Assembly (NCBI RefSeq): GCF_000241345.1
Contig: NZ_BAED01000064.1
Coordinates: 31,676 to 95,675 of the forward strand
Source of the DNA: Gordonia amarae NBRC 15530
Lineage (GTDB): Bacteria; Actinomycetota; Actinomycetes; Mycobacteriales; Mycobacteriaceae
Reading direction: 5' to 3'
DNA length: 64,000 nt
Shown here: in pieces, positions 25,247 through 33,862 of the stretch
Numbering within the stretch: position 1 is the first letter of the stretch
Layout of the letters: each line of letters opens with the position of its first letter
Notes under the pieces: generated by a model
The model's input: only the letters and a program-made list of their open reading frames with translations
Databases searched by the model: none
Told to the model about the DNA's origin: nothing
Program-made: the position numbers and the translations under genes

Positions 25247-26917
25247 GTGAGTTTTCGTGACGACCTCGCGCTGACCCTGCGGGCCCGGTTCCCGATCCTC
25301 TACGTCGAATCGTTCGAGGAACAGCGGGTGCTGGCCGAGATCTCGATGGTGGCCGGGTCGGGGGAGCAGGTGCGCACCGTCCGCGCGGTGCACGCGTGGT
25401 CGACGACCTCGGGCGTGGTGACCCAGAACGGGGCACCGGCCTCGGGCACCACTGATCCGCGGGCGGCGCTCGAATGGTTCCGGCGCAATCAGGAGCCGTC
25501 GCTGCTGGTGATGCGGGACCTGCACGCCTTCCTCGGTGACGACCGGCGGCCCGCCGACCCCGCCCTGGTGCGCACACTGCGCGACCTGGCGAGCGAACTG
25601 CAGGCGGGTGCAGTGGCCCGCACCCTGATCCTGGTGTCGCCGGTGCTGCGGATTCCGCCGGAACTCGACAAGGACATCACCCTCCTCGACTTCCCGCTGC
25701 CCACTGAAGCCGAGATCCGGGCGGTCCTCGACGGCATGATCGCCGCCAACGCCGGCGGCGGCCGCATCGCGATCGGTGTCGACGCCGTGGGCCGCGAACG
25801 GCTCGCCAAGGCGGCGCTCGGACTCACCCTCAACGAGGCCACCAACGCGTTCGCGCGGGCGATGGTCAACAACGGCGATCTCGGCGTCGACGACGTGCAT
25901 TCGATCATGGAGGAGAAACGGCAGACGGTCCGCAAGGCGGGTCTGCTGGAGTTCGCGTCGGTGGACATCGACCTCGACGACGTGGGCGGGCTGCAGAACC
26001 TGAAACGGTGGCTGTACAAGCGCAACGGGTCGTGGCTTGCCGAGGCTCTCGAGTACGGGGTGTCCGCACCCAAGGGCGTGCTCATGACCGGCGTTCCGGG
26101 CTGTGGAAAGTCGTTGACCGCCAAGGCGATCGCCGCCGCGTGGGAGCTGCCGCTGGTGCGGATGGACATCGGTAAGGTGTTCGCCGGGCTGGTCGGCTCG
26201 TCGGAGCAGAACATGCGCACCGCCATCCGCACCGCCGAGGCCACCGCGCCGTGCGTGCTGTGGATCGACGAGATCGAAAAGGGTTTCTCCGGTCTGGGTT
26301 CCGGCGATTCGGGAACGTCGACACGGGTGTTCGGCTCGTTCCTCACCTGGATGCAGGAGAAGACGGCGCCGGTGTTCGTGATCGCCACCGCCAACAAGGT
26401 CGACGCGTTGCCGCCGGAGTTCCTGCGCAAGGGCCGGTTCGATGAGATCTTCTTCGTCGACCTGCCGACCGCCGCCGAACGCCGCGACATCTGGGAACTA
26501 CACCTGACCAAACGGCTGCGCGACAACAAGGCCGCCGGCCTGGCGATCACCCCGGAACTGCTCGACAGCCTCGCCGACATCACCGAGGGCTACACCGGCG
26601 CCGAAATCGAACAGGCCGTCATCGCAGGGCTTTTCGACGCTTTCAGCGAGCGCAGGCAGATGACCGGGGTGGATCTGCGGCGGGCGGTGGCCACGATGGT
26701 GCCGCTGTCGGTGACGCAGGCCGAGCAGATCTCCGCGATCCGCGGCTGGGCCGCCGACCGGGCGGTGGCGGCGACGTCGGCCGAGGACCGGGCAGGCTAC
26801 ACCACCGCCGCGTCGGCCGCACCCGCCGAGCCCACCGGACCGGACGGCTCCGGACCCCAACTCAAGCTGGTACCAAGCGATCCCACAACCCGTGGCGGAA
26901 GAACGGTGGATTTCTAG
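25247..26917 (+). CDS. Ycf46-like AAA+ ATPase
   Basis: This 556-residue ATPase begins at GTG 25247. The N-terminal 230 residues form a degenerate AAA-like domain (RFPILYVESFEEQRVL; VLRIPPELDKDITLLDFPLPTEAEI). The active AAA module has Walker A GVPGCGKS near 281, Walker B VLWIDEIEK near 335, sensor-1 TANK, arginine finger region LRKGRFDE and sensor-2 GYTGAEIEQAV. This architecture matches chloroplast/cyanobacterial Ycf46. It heads a five-gene operon with DUF1257-like, DUF2997-like, membrane HhH and radical-SAM proteins. A remodelling or assembly function, possibly on a modified protein, is inferred. The substrate is unknown. Confidence 0.88.
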   Translation: MSFRDDLALTLRARFPILYVESFEEQRVLAEISMVAGSGEQVRTVRAVHAWSTTSGVVTQNGAPASGTTDPRAALEWFRRNQEPSLLVMRDLHAFLGDDRRPADPALVRTLRDLASELQAGAVARTLILVSPVLRIPPELDKDITLLDFPLPTEAEIRAVLDGMIAANAGGGRIAIGVDAVGRERLAKAALGLTLNEATNAFARAMVNNGDLGVDDVHSIMEEKRQTVRKAGLLEFASVDIDLDDVGGLQNLKRWLYKRNGSWLAEALEYGVSAPKGVLMTGVPGCGKSLTAKAIAAAWELPLVRMDIGKVFAGLVGSSEQNMRTAIRTAEATAPCVLWIDEIEKGFSGLGSGDSGTSTRVFGSFLTWMQEKTAPVFVIATANKVDALPPEFLRKGRFDEIFFVDLPTAAERRDIWELHLTKRLRDNKAAGLAITPELLDSLADITEGYTGAEIEQAVIAGLFDAFSERRQMTGVDLRRAVATMVPLSVTQAEQISAIRGWAADRAVAATSAEDRAGYTTAASAAPAEPTGPDGSGPQLKLVPSDPTTRGGRTVDF

Positions 26918-26918
26918 A

Positions 26919-27407
26919 ATGAGTATCTCGATTGTGCTGATCCCCGCGGCCATCGCCGCCGCCACCTGGGCCGCGAGCCACGGCGAGAAACGGGACTCGG
27001 AGGGGCGGACCGTGATCGGGGTGTCGACGCGGATGCGCGACGTCGGCCTGCTGACCGAGGCGCTCGCCGACACCAGGGCTGTGGTGACACAGCGCTCCGA
27101 CGACAGCCTGATCGCCCGGTGGCAGAACGTGTCCGCGCACTTCCACCGCGACCCCGCCCGCGCCGATGCCGCCTGGGAGGTGGATTTCATCGGACAGGGG
27201 CGAGCGGAGCGACGGGAGTTGTCACAGGTTACCGAGGAATCGGTGCAGGGGATTGTTGCCGCGGTCGACGCCGCGTACGGGCGCCGGGTGCAGCAGGCGG
27301 TGCTCACCCGGCTGCGGGAACGGGCGCCGCAGGCCGGGATGACCATCGCCTCGGAAACCGTCGACGACACCGACACGGTCACCGTCGTCCTGGATCTGGC
27401 GGTGTGA
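26919..27407 (+). CDS. DUF1257-like (Ycf35-type) small protein
   Basis: This 162-residue protein starts with a hydrophobic stretch (ISIVLIPAAIAAATWAA) that could be a membrane anchor. An alpha/beta domain follows, with STRMRDVGLLTEAL, ARWQNVSAHFHRDPARADAAWEVDF and a helical AAVDAAYGRRVQQAVL. The pattern resembles DUF1257/Ycf35, which in cyanobacteria also occurs with Ycf46-type ATPases and DUF2997 genes. The ATG follows the ATPase stop by one base and the stop overlaps the next gene, so it is part of a coupled operon. The family call is from pattern only. Confidence 0.7.
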   Translation: MSISIVLIPAAIAAATWAASHGEKRDSEGRTVIGVSTRMRDVGLLTEALADTRAVVTQRSDDSLIARWQNVSAHFHRDPARADAAWEVDFIGQGRAERRELSQVTEESVQGIVAAVDAAYGRRVQQAVLTRLRERAPQAGMTIASETVDDTDTVTVVLDLAV

Positions 27408-27625
27408 GCGTGAGCAGCGACAGAAAACAGATCGTGCTCACGGTCGCCGCCGACGGAACGGTGCGCGCAGAGACGAAAGGTGTGGTCGGTCCGTCGTGCC
27501 TCGATCAGATCGCCGTCCTGGAAGACCTGCTCGAAGCGACGACCGTGACCAGCGAGTTCACTCCCGATTACCACCGGACCACCGTGTCGGACACAGCCGA
27601 GGACATCGATGAGCTCTACCACTGA
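27404..27625 (+). CDS. DUF2997-like small protein
   Basis: This protein of about 73 residues has a GTG start overlapping the previous stop (GTGA); GTG 27410 is equally possible. The strand-turn-strand IVLTVAADGTVRAETKGVVGPSC and the following helix LDQIAVLEDLLEA match the DUF2997 pattern (I-x-dG-x-V...GxxC...le.LG), with a conserved Cys. DUF2997 proteins are tiny partners of DUF1257 and Ycf46-like genes and resemble modified or carrier peptides, but no function is proven. The end overlaps the next gene by 17 bp. Confidence 0.7.
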   Translation: MSVSSDRKQIVLTVAADGTVRAETKGVVGPSCLDQIAVLEDLLEATTVTSEFTPDYHRTTVSDTAEDIDELYH

Positions 27626-28376
27626 CCCGCGCTGGGTCGACCCGTCCGCCGCCGCGAGGCTGGCGGATCGCAAGTGGCGCTGGAAGAACAGTATCTGGGT
27701 ATTCGCGCCGGCCCTCTGTCTCGGTTTCGTCTCGTGCGCCGGATTCATCTACGCCGCCAACAAGGTCCACAACCGTAAGTGGACCGTCTACGCGGTGATC
27801 TCGACGGTGGTCACTCTGGCGGTGTGCCTGTGCGCGTTCATCTTCGAGACCGACGATCACAAGGTCGCCGACTGGGCGATCAACCTGGTCCTGGTGTCGT
27901 GGATCCTGCACCTGATCGCCGGAATATCGCTGCGCAACAACTACTTGCGGCTGCTGGCACAACGGCAGGCCCAGGATGAGCTGGCCCCGTTCGGGATCCC
28001 ACCGCTCGCCCCCGCACCCACCTATCCGCCCCCGCCCACTCCTGCCGCACCCGCACCGGTTCAGGGTCTTGTCGGCATGAACGACTTCTACGCTCCCACG
28101 CCCGCGCAGCTCGACATCAACTCGGCGTCGGCGGCCGAACTGTCGGCCACCACCGGCCTCGGCCCGGCGCAGGCCGATGCGGTGATCGCCGCCCGCACCC
28201 GCGTCGGCGGCTTCCGCTCGTTCGAAGAGATCGCCGCGTCGGCGGGTCTGGCGCCACACCACCTCGCCCGGCTCCGGGAGGTGTCTTTCGGTCCGTCGCA
28301 ACCGGATCCGGGCTCGGCGCCGCACAACCCGCCCCCGCCACCCCCGGTACCGGGAGGCCGGATCCTTGATATCTGA
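27609..28376 (+). CDS. Membrane protein with C-terminal helix-hairpin-helix domain
   Basis: This 255-residue protein has three hydrophobic segments in the first 115 residues (IWVFAPALCLGFVSCAGFIYAA, VYAVISTVVTLAVCLCAFIF, WAINLVLVSWILHLIAGI). A proline-rich linker follows, then a ComEA-like helix-hairpin-helix pair (LDINSASAAELSATTGLGPAQADAVIAARTR) and a further Pro-rich tail. HhH domains bind nucleic acids or act in protein contacts; here one hangs from a membrane anchor. It overlaps both neighbours, supporting one operon with the AAA ATPase and the radical-SAM enzyme. The function is unknown. Confidence 0.82.
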   Translation: MSSTTDPRWVDPSAAARLADRKWRWKNSIWVFAPALCLGFVSCAGFIYAANKVHNRKWTVYAVISTVVTLAVCLCAFIFETDDHKVADWAINLVLVSWILHLIAGISLRNNYLRLLAQRQAQDELAPFGIPPLAPAPTYPPPPTPAAPAPVQGLVGMNDFYAPTPAQLDINSASAAELSATTGLGPAQADAVIAARTRVGGFRSFEEIAASAGLAPHHLARLREVSFGPSQPDPGSAPHNPPPPPPVPGGRILDI

Positions 28377-28998
28377 CCGCACGATCCGGGTAGGGGCCGT
28401 CGTCGACGATACCGTCGCCGAGGGGCCCGGCCGCCGGTTCGCGGTCTGGGTGCAGGGCTGCTCGATCCGCTGTCCCGGCTGCTTCAACCCCCACCTGTGG
28501 GGTGCCAAGGGCGGCACCGGTATCGGTGCCGCCGAGTTGGCCGAACGCGCCCTGGCGGTACCCGGTATCGACGGTGTCACGCTGCTCGGCGGGGAGCCGT
28601 TCGAACAGGCCCGTCCGCTCGCGGACTTCGCATCGCGGCTTGCCGCGCAGGGGCTTTCGGTGATGACGTTCAGCGGCTTCACCTACCGCGAGCTGAACGG
28701 GGCAGGTGCCCCCGACGGGGCCGCTGAACTGCTTTCCGCCACTGACCTGCTGGTGTCAGGGCCGTATCTGTCGGGCCAACCGGATCTCCGGCGGCCGTGG
28801 GTGGGTTCGACCAATCAGGAGTTCCACTTCCTGACCGATCGTCTCCGTCATGTCGAGGCCGGGTTGGCCGACCTCCCCGACCGCATCGAGGTGCGCGTGA
28901 CAGCCTCCGGCGAGGTCACCGTCAACGGCTGGGCCGACCTGGACCAACTTGACACTCTCCTCGCCGACGACTTCCGCCGGCGCAACCGACCTGCCTAG
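28366..28998 (+). CDS. Radical-SAM activase-like enzyme (4Fe-4S single-cluster family)
   Basis: This 210-residue short radical-SAM protein has the cluster motif C32-x3-C36-x2-C39 (QGCSIRCPGC) and the SAM-binding GGEPFEQ near 76, as in NrdG/PflA-type activases. The start is a TTG at 28366 with GGGAGG about ten bases upstream, overlapping the stop of the membrane HhH gene. No glycyl-radical enzyme lies nearby, so the partner is not an ordinary ribonucleotide reductase. The last gene of the AAA+/DUF1257/DUF2997 operon, it may modify the small DUF2997-like protein. The modification idea is inference; the enzyme class is clear. Confidence 0.85.
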   Translation: MISDRTIRVGAVVDDTVAEGPGRRFAVWVQGCSIRCPGCFNPHLWGAKGGTGIGAAELAERALAVPGIDGVTLLGGEPFEQARPLADFASRLAAQGLSVMTFSGFTYRELNGAGAPDGAAELLSATDLLVSGPYLSGQPDLRRPWVGSTNQEFHFLTDRLRHVEAGLADLPDRIEVRVTASGEVTVNGWADLDQLDTLLADDFRRRNRPA

Positions 28999-30038
28999 TC
29001 CGGCACCACGACCGCGCGCCCGCGCAGGTCGTTGGCGGCCAGCCGCCGGTACGCCTCCACACCGTCGTCGAGACTGAAGGTTTCGGTCGCCACGTGCAGC
29101 ACCCCGTCGCGGGCCAGGTCGAGCACCTCGATGAGTTCACTCCTGGTGCCCCAGTAGGGCGCCCGCACCGACACCTCGTACGGCTGGGAGAAGAAGCCGA
29201 CCTTGGCGGCGGCCACCCCGTCGCCGAGGCCGACGATGACGACATCGCCGAACACCCCGACCATACCCATCGCCATGTCCAGGGTCGGCTGATATCCGAC
29301 GAAGTCGAAGACCGCTGTGGCCCCGGCCTTTCCGGTGATCTTGCGGACCTCGGCGACGGTGTCGGCGTTGCTGAGCACGGCCTCATGCGCCCCGACCTCC
29401 TTCGCGAACGCCAGCTTCTCCTCGGTGACGTCGACGGCGATGATCCGGGATGCGGTGAGGTGGCGCAGCAACTGGATACCCACATGCCCGAGCCCGCCGG
29501 CCCCGATGACGACGGCGGTGGTGCCGCCGACCAGCTTCGGCAGCGACGCCTTGATCGCGTGATAGGGAGTCAGTCCGGCGTCGGTAAGTGCTACCGAAGC
29601 TACCGGATCGAGGTCACCGAGCGGCACCAGGTGCCGGGCGTTGTCGATGAGCAGGTACTCGGCCATCGCACCGTCGGTGCCGAGTCCGGGCGGGGTGATG
29701 GATTGTTCGGCCGCGTTGAGGCAGTAGTTCTCCTGACCCTGCGCGCAGCGGTGGCAGGTGCCGCAGCCCCACGGCCCGTACACCGCCACCGATGTTCCCT
29801 CGGTCATCGCCTTCACGCCGGACCCGACCGCGGCGACCACCCCGACACCCTCGTGGCCGAGCGTCATCGGCAGCGGGTAGGCGAAGGCGCCGGGCGGGGC
29901 ATTGAGGACGAAGTCGTCGGAGTGGCAGGCGCCGGCGGCGGTGACCTTGAGCAGCACCTGCCCGGGTCCGGGCGCAGGTTTGTCCACCTCGCGCAGTTCG
30001 GGCGGTTGTCCGGGAGCGATGAACTGGATGGCCTTCAT
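28995..30038 (-). CDS. Zinc-dependent alcohol dehydrogenase
   Basis: This 347-residue medium-chain dehydrogenase has catalytic-zinc ligands Cys (GACHSDD) and GHE, four structural-zinc cysteines in GCGTCHRCAQGQENYC, and the nucleotide-binding GAGGLGHVGIQLL near 180. It is the cytosolic NAD(P)-linked family oxidising alcohols or reducing aldehydes. It converges on the radical-SAM gene, overlapping by 4 bp. The 134-bp gap upstream holds its promoter and the end of the helicase gene transcribed the same way. The substrate is unknown. Confidence 0.92.
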   Translation of the reverse strand: MKAIQFIAPGQPPELREVDKPAPGPGQVLLKVTAAGACHSDDFVLNAPPGAFAYPLPMTLGHEGVGVVAAVGSGVKAMTEGTSVAVYGPWGCGTCHRCAQGQENYCLNAAEQSITPPGLGTDGAMAEYLLIDNARHLVPLGDLDPVASVALTDAGLTPYHAIKASLPKLVGGTTAVVIGAGGLGHVGIQLLRHLTASRIIAVDVTEEKLAFAKEVGAHEAVLSNADTVAEVRKITGKAGATAVFDFVGYQPTLDMAMGMVGVFGDVVIVGLGDGVAAAKVGFFSQPYEVSVRAPYWGTRSELIEVLDLARDGVLHVATETFSLDDGVEAYRRLAANDLRGRAVVVPD

Positions 30039-30172
30039 GTGGGACGGTACCTCTCAAATATGACGCGGACCTCACCTTGGGGTTTTACTCGCGTGTCCGG
30101 GCGGGCGAGGTGCTTTGGGATCAACATGGGGCACTTTGAGGACGTAAGTCCCCACCCGGACTGACCATCCGA

Positions 30173-32299
30173 TCAGGTGAGGATCACCAGCCGCTGCGTC
30201 GCGCGGGTCATCGCCACATACCGGTCGACGGCGCCGCCCACTCCGGCACTGAACGACTCGGGCCGCACCAACACGACGAGATCGAACTCCAGACCCTTCG
30301 CGGTGCTCGGGGTCAACGTCCGCACCCGCGGCCGGTGCAGCACGACGGAGTCGCCGATGACACAGCCTGTTCCGTCTGGGTTCTCCCGAAGCCACCCGTC
30401 CACAACGGATTCCAGCTCGCCCACCCGGGCGTGGGTCACCGGGATACCGGAGGATCGGATCGACGTGGGCACGTTGGCGTCGGGGATCTCCGCCCGGATC
30501 ACTGGCTCGGCCTCGGCCATGATCTCGGCGGGGGTGCGGTAGTTGACGGACAGTCCGGCCCGGCGGATATCGCGCAGGCCGACCCGCCCGAGCCGGTCCT
30601 GCCAGGTCTCGGTGAACCCGTCCCGCGCCTGTGCCCGGTCGCCCACCACGGTGAAACTCCGTGACGGGCACCGGACGAGCAGCATCTGCCACTGCGCGTC
30701 GGTGAGTTCCTGCGCCTCGTCGACGACGATGTGCGCGAACGGTCCGGCGAGCTCGTCGGGATCGCTTGTGGCCGAGACGGTGTCGTCGTCGAGGGCGTTG
30801 CGCAGGTCGTCGGACCGGAGCATCGACGCCACCCGCATCTCGCTGTCGTCGGCGGCGATCACATCGGCGATCACATCGTCCATCCGGGCCCGCTCGGAAC
30901 GCAACGCGGCGGCGTGGCGGTGTCGTTGCCGGGTGGCCTCCGGGTCGCCGATGCGCCGGCGGGCCGCGTCGAGCAGCGGCAGGTCCGGGAGCGTCCACGC
31001 CGCCGGGTCTTGACGTTGCAGTGCAAGCACTTCCGCGCGGGTGAGCCACGGTGCGCACATCGCCAGGAACGCGGGCACCGTCCACAGGTCGCCGACGATG
31101 TCGACGGGATCGAGCAGCGGCCAGGCCCGGTTGAACGCCGCGACCAGTTCGGTGGTGCGCCGCAACGATGTCCGCGCCTCACCGAGCTCCTCGGGGTCGA
31201 TCGGCAGGGCGGCGAGGGCGATCTCCAGCAGCTTTTCCCACACCGCATCGCGGGCATCGTTGTGCGGGGTGCCGGGTTCGGCCTCGCCGAAGGCCTCGGC
31301 CCAGTCGGTGGGGGACAGCGTCAGCCGGCCCCAGTCGGTGTCGACGGTCAGCGACGTGCGCGGTGTTTCCTCGTAGAACCGCACCGCCGGTTCGATGGCA
31401 CCCACTATCGCGGCCGACGCTTTCAGCCGGGCCACCTCGGGATCTGATTCCGCGACGGCACAGCCGGATTCGGGAACCAGGTCGGCAACGGTACACGTCA
31501 GTACCCCCTGCTCGCCGAGTCCGGGCAGCACATCGGCCACATACGACAGATACGGCCGGTGCGGACCCACCACCAGCACCCCACCCCGCTGCCCGCTCAG
31601 CCGGGGGTCGGCATACAGCAGGTATGCCGCACGATGCAGTGCGACAACGGTTTTCCCGGTTCCCGGCCCGCCGTCGACGACGAGGGTGCCCGCCGAGCCG
31701 GCGCGGATGATGGCGTCCTGGTCGGCGGCGATGGTGCCGAGCACGTCCCGCATCCGTTCGCCGCGGCCCGCGCCGAGCCCGGCCAGGAACGCCGAGTCGT
31801 CGTCGAGCACGAGGTCGTCGGCCGGTTCGGTGGTGAGGGCCTCGTCCCAGAAGTCGATGATCGCCCCCTGTGACCAGCGGTACCTGCGTCTGCTGGTGAG
31901 GCCGCGCGGGTCGGCGTGGGTGGCGGCGAAGAACGGTTCGGCTGCCGGTGTGCGCCAATCGACCAGCAGTTGGTCGCCGTCTGGACCGGAGAGCCCCAGT
32001 CGGCCGATGTAGGTGATCGTGCCGTCGGTGCCGACCATCCGTCCCAGGCACAGGTCGAGCCCGTACCGCCGGATCGTCGCCAGCCGGGCGTGGGTGCGGT
32101 GGATCTCCATATCCCGTTCCATCGCATGATGCCCCGCCCCGCCCGGTGCCTTCCGGAGGGTGTCGATACGGGTGGTCAGGGTGTCGACGGTGTGCGCGAG
32201 CGCGCCGTCGATGGCCGCGAAACGCGTGACATCTCCGGCGATGAATCGTGAATCAGCTTTGTGTACAAGGGTTTCCGGTATCCGGAACGGTGATTGCAT
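30173..32299 (-). CDS. helR: HelR/HelD-like RNA polymerase recycling ATPase
   Basis: This 708-residue UvrD/Rep-like superfamily 1 motor belongs to the HelD/HelR group. An N-terminal coiled-coil arm (residues 15-70) precedes Walker A DGGPGTGKTVVAL near 207, the helicase Walker B IVVDEAQELTD and the late motif VAMTRATQRLVIL. HelR displaces stalled or rifamycin-bound RNA polymerase from DNA and gives rifamycin tolerance in Streptomyces and Mycobacterium abscessus. An exact RAE-type inverted repeat stands 53 bp upstream, the hallmark of rifamycin-inducible genes, which supports HelR over housekeeping HelD. ATG 32299 is chosen; an upstream extension lacks similarity. Confidence 0.88.
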   Translation of the reverse strand: MQSPFRIPETLVHKADSRFIAGDVTRFAAIDGALAHTVDTLTTRIDTLRKAPGGAGHHAMERDMEIHRTHARLATIRRYGLDLCLGRMVGTDGTITYIGRLGLSGPDGDQLLVDWRTPAAEPFFAATHADPRGLTSRRRYRWSQGAIIDFWDEALTTEPADDLVLDDDSAFLAGLGAGRGERMRDVLGTIAADQDAIIRAGSAGTLVVDGGPGTGKTVVALHRAAYLLYADPRLSGQRGGVLVVGPHRPYLSYVADVLPGLGEQGVLTCTVADLVPESGCAVAESDPEVARLKASAAIVGAIEPAVRFYEETPRTSLTVDTDWGRLTLSPTDWAEAFGEAEPGTPHNDARDAVWEKLLEIALAALPIDPEELGEARTSLRRTTELVAAFNRAWPLLDPVDIVGDLWTVPAFLAMCAPWLTRAEVLALQRQDPAAWTLPDLPLLDAARRRIGDPEATRQRHRHAAALRSERARMDDVIADVIAADDSEMRVASMLRSDDLRNALDDDTVSATSDPDELAGPFAHIVVDEAQELTDAQWQMLLVRCPSRSFTVVGDRAQARDGFTETWQDRLGRVGLRDIRRAGLSVNYRTPAEIMAEAEPVIRAEIPDANVPTSIRSSGIPVTHARVGELESVVDGWLRENPDGTGCVIGDSVVLHRPRVRTLTPSTAKGLEFDLVVLVRPESFSAGVGGAVDRYVAMTRATQRLVILT

Positions 32300-32351
32300 G
32301 CGGCGGCGAACTCCTCGTGGGCGGTGGGAGAAATGATTGTGCACCACACCG

Positions 32352-32372
32352 GGGGCCTTGCGGCAAGGCCCC
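32352..32372 (-). promoter_or_regulatory. Rifamycin-associated element (RAE) upstream of helR
   Basis: Perfect 9-bp arms GGGGCCTTG / CAAGGCCCC surround CGG, matching closely the known actinomycete RAE (GGGGCTTGCGG then CAAGGCCCC). Just upstream on the minus strand is an AT-rich TATATC that may be the -10. RAEs sit at promoters of rifamycin-inactivation and helR genes. Confidence 0.82.
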
Positions 32373-32442
32373 ATCCGCGATATACCGTTAAGTGGGAAAG
32401 AAATCTCTCCTGTTTCGGGGTGGTCACCTCATGCCGGCGGCG

Positions 32443-33711
32443 CTAGGCTCCCAACGTCTCCAGGATCAGATGCATGGCGGCAGTCACCGTCAACGCCCGC
32501 ACCGTGGTGCGATCACCCGGGAACCGGATCGTCAGCGTCCGCGTCGGTGCACCGTTCAGTGAGACCCCGAAACACACTGTACCCACCGGCTTTTCGGCAG
32601 AACCCCCACCCGGACCGGCGATCCCCGTGGTGGAGACGGCGATATCGGTGCCCAGCACCCGCCGCGCCCCGTCGGCCATCGCCTCGGCCACCTGCTCGCT
32701 GACCGCTCCGAACTCGGCGATCAACTCCGTCGGCACACCCAGGACACTCGTCTTCACCTCGTTCGAGTACGACACCACACCACCGGCCGTGTACTCCGAC
32801 GACCCGGCCCGGTCGGTGAGCCGGGCGGCGATCTTGCCGCCGGTGCAGGATTCGGCGGTCCCGATCATCCGCCCCGCGAGTGCCGCCGCCACCAGGTCGT
32901 CGACGGTGCAACCGTCGGTGGAGAAGATCTGTGCCCCATGGCGTTCGGTCATCAACTCGAGCAGCGAGGCATAGGCTTCACGTCCGTCGTCGGCGAAGCG
33001 CGTGACCATATCGATCTCACCCGCCCGGATGCAGGTGGTGATCTCCAGCGAGCCGAACCCGGGCACCAGCTGCTCGGCGCTGCGCAGGGTGTCGGCGAGC
33101 TCGGCCTCCGACAGCCGGTAGGCACGGATCGTCTCCTGCGCGAACACCGGCAGCGAGGCGGTGACCTCGGTGAACGCGTCGGTGGTGATGGCGGCCGGCC
33201 ACATGGCCTGCAGTTCGCGGGGCGGTCCGGGCAGCACGATGATCGCGGGCAGTGGGTCGGTGCGGCCGATGGCGATGCCTGGCGCGGTGCCGGTCGGCGG
33301 GATGTGCCGAGCGCCGTCGGGCACGTACGCCTGCTCGTGCACCCCGACCGCCGCAGCCTCCGGTAACCGGCCCTCGATGCCGCGCCAGCGCAGCAGGATG
33401 TCGGTGATGTGCTGTTCGAGTTCGGGGTCGTGCCGTAGTTCCCGGCCGCAGAATTCGGCGACGGTGGCGACGGTGAGGTCGTCGGCGGTGGGCCCGAGTC
33501 CGCCGGTGGTGACGATCAGGTCCACGCCCTCGTCGACGAGGAAACGCAGTTGGGCGGTCAGGTCGTCGGGCCGGTCGCCACAGATGGTGATGTGGGCGAC
33601 GTCGATACCGAAGCCGAGGAGTTGTTCGGATACCCACGGCCCGTTACGGTCGGCGATCCGGCCGGTCAGCACTTCGGTTCCGGTGACGATGATCCCTGCG
33701 CGCGCACTCAC
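32443..33711 (-). CDS. cinA: CinA-like protein / nicotinamide-nucleotide amidase
   Basis: This 422-residue two-domain protein starts at GTG 33711. The N-terminal MoCF_biosynth/COG1058 domain (IIVTGTEVLTGRIADRNGPW; TTGGLGPTADDLT) acts on ADP-ribose-type compounds in relatives. The C-terminal PncC domain (about 255-420; GTAESCTGGKIAARLTD with the catalytic Ser, STTGIAGPGGG, KPVGTVCFG) deamidates nicotinamide mononucleotide in NAD salvage. It is followed by helR on the same strand after a 143-bp gap with the RAE, and lies behind palindromic repeat copy C. Full length. Confidence 0.93.
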   Translation of the reverse strand: MSARAGIIVTGTEVLTGRIADRNGPWVSEQLLGFGIDVAHITICGDRPDDLTAQLRFLVDEGVDLIVTTGGLGPTADDLTVATVAEFCGRELRHDPELEQHITDILLRWRGIEGRLPEAAAVGVHEQAYVPDGARHIPPTGTAPGIAIGRTDPLPAIIVLPGPPRELQAMWPAAITTDAFTEVTASLPVFAQETIRAYRLSEAELADTLRSAEQLVPGFGSLEITTCIRAGEIDMVTRFADDGREAYASLLELMTERHGAQIFSTDGCTVDDLVAAALAGRMIGTAESCTGGKIAARLTDRAGSSEYTAGGVVSYSNEVKTSVLGVPTELIAEFGAVSEQVAEAMADGARRVLGTDIAVSTTGIAGPGGGSAEKPVGTVCFGVSLNGAPTRTLTIRFPGDRTTVRALTVTAAMHLILETLGA

Positions 33712-33749
33712 CTGCCCGAGCCTATGCCACCGCCGGTCTTCCGGCCGCT

Positions 33750-33848
33750 GGTTGAGGTGTGAGGAGCGTTAGCGACGAGCCTCGAAACCCGGTGAGAGAA
33801 CGATGTCATCTCACCGGGTTTCGAGGCTCGCAAGCTCGCACCTCAACC
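33750..33848. repeat. Dispersed palindromic element, copy C
   Basis: This 99-bp palindrome closely matches the one at 8179-8277: GGTTGAGGTGTGAGG at the left, CTCGCACCTCAACC at the right, with GAGCCTCGAAACCCGGTGAGA and its complement between. It lies downstream of the exported protein gene at 33863 and upstream of cinA, both on the minus strand, so it is compatible with terminating the former. Confidence 0.87.
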
Positions 33849-33862
33849 AGCGGGGTGGGGTG

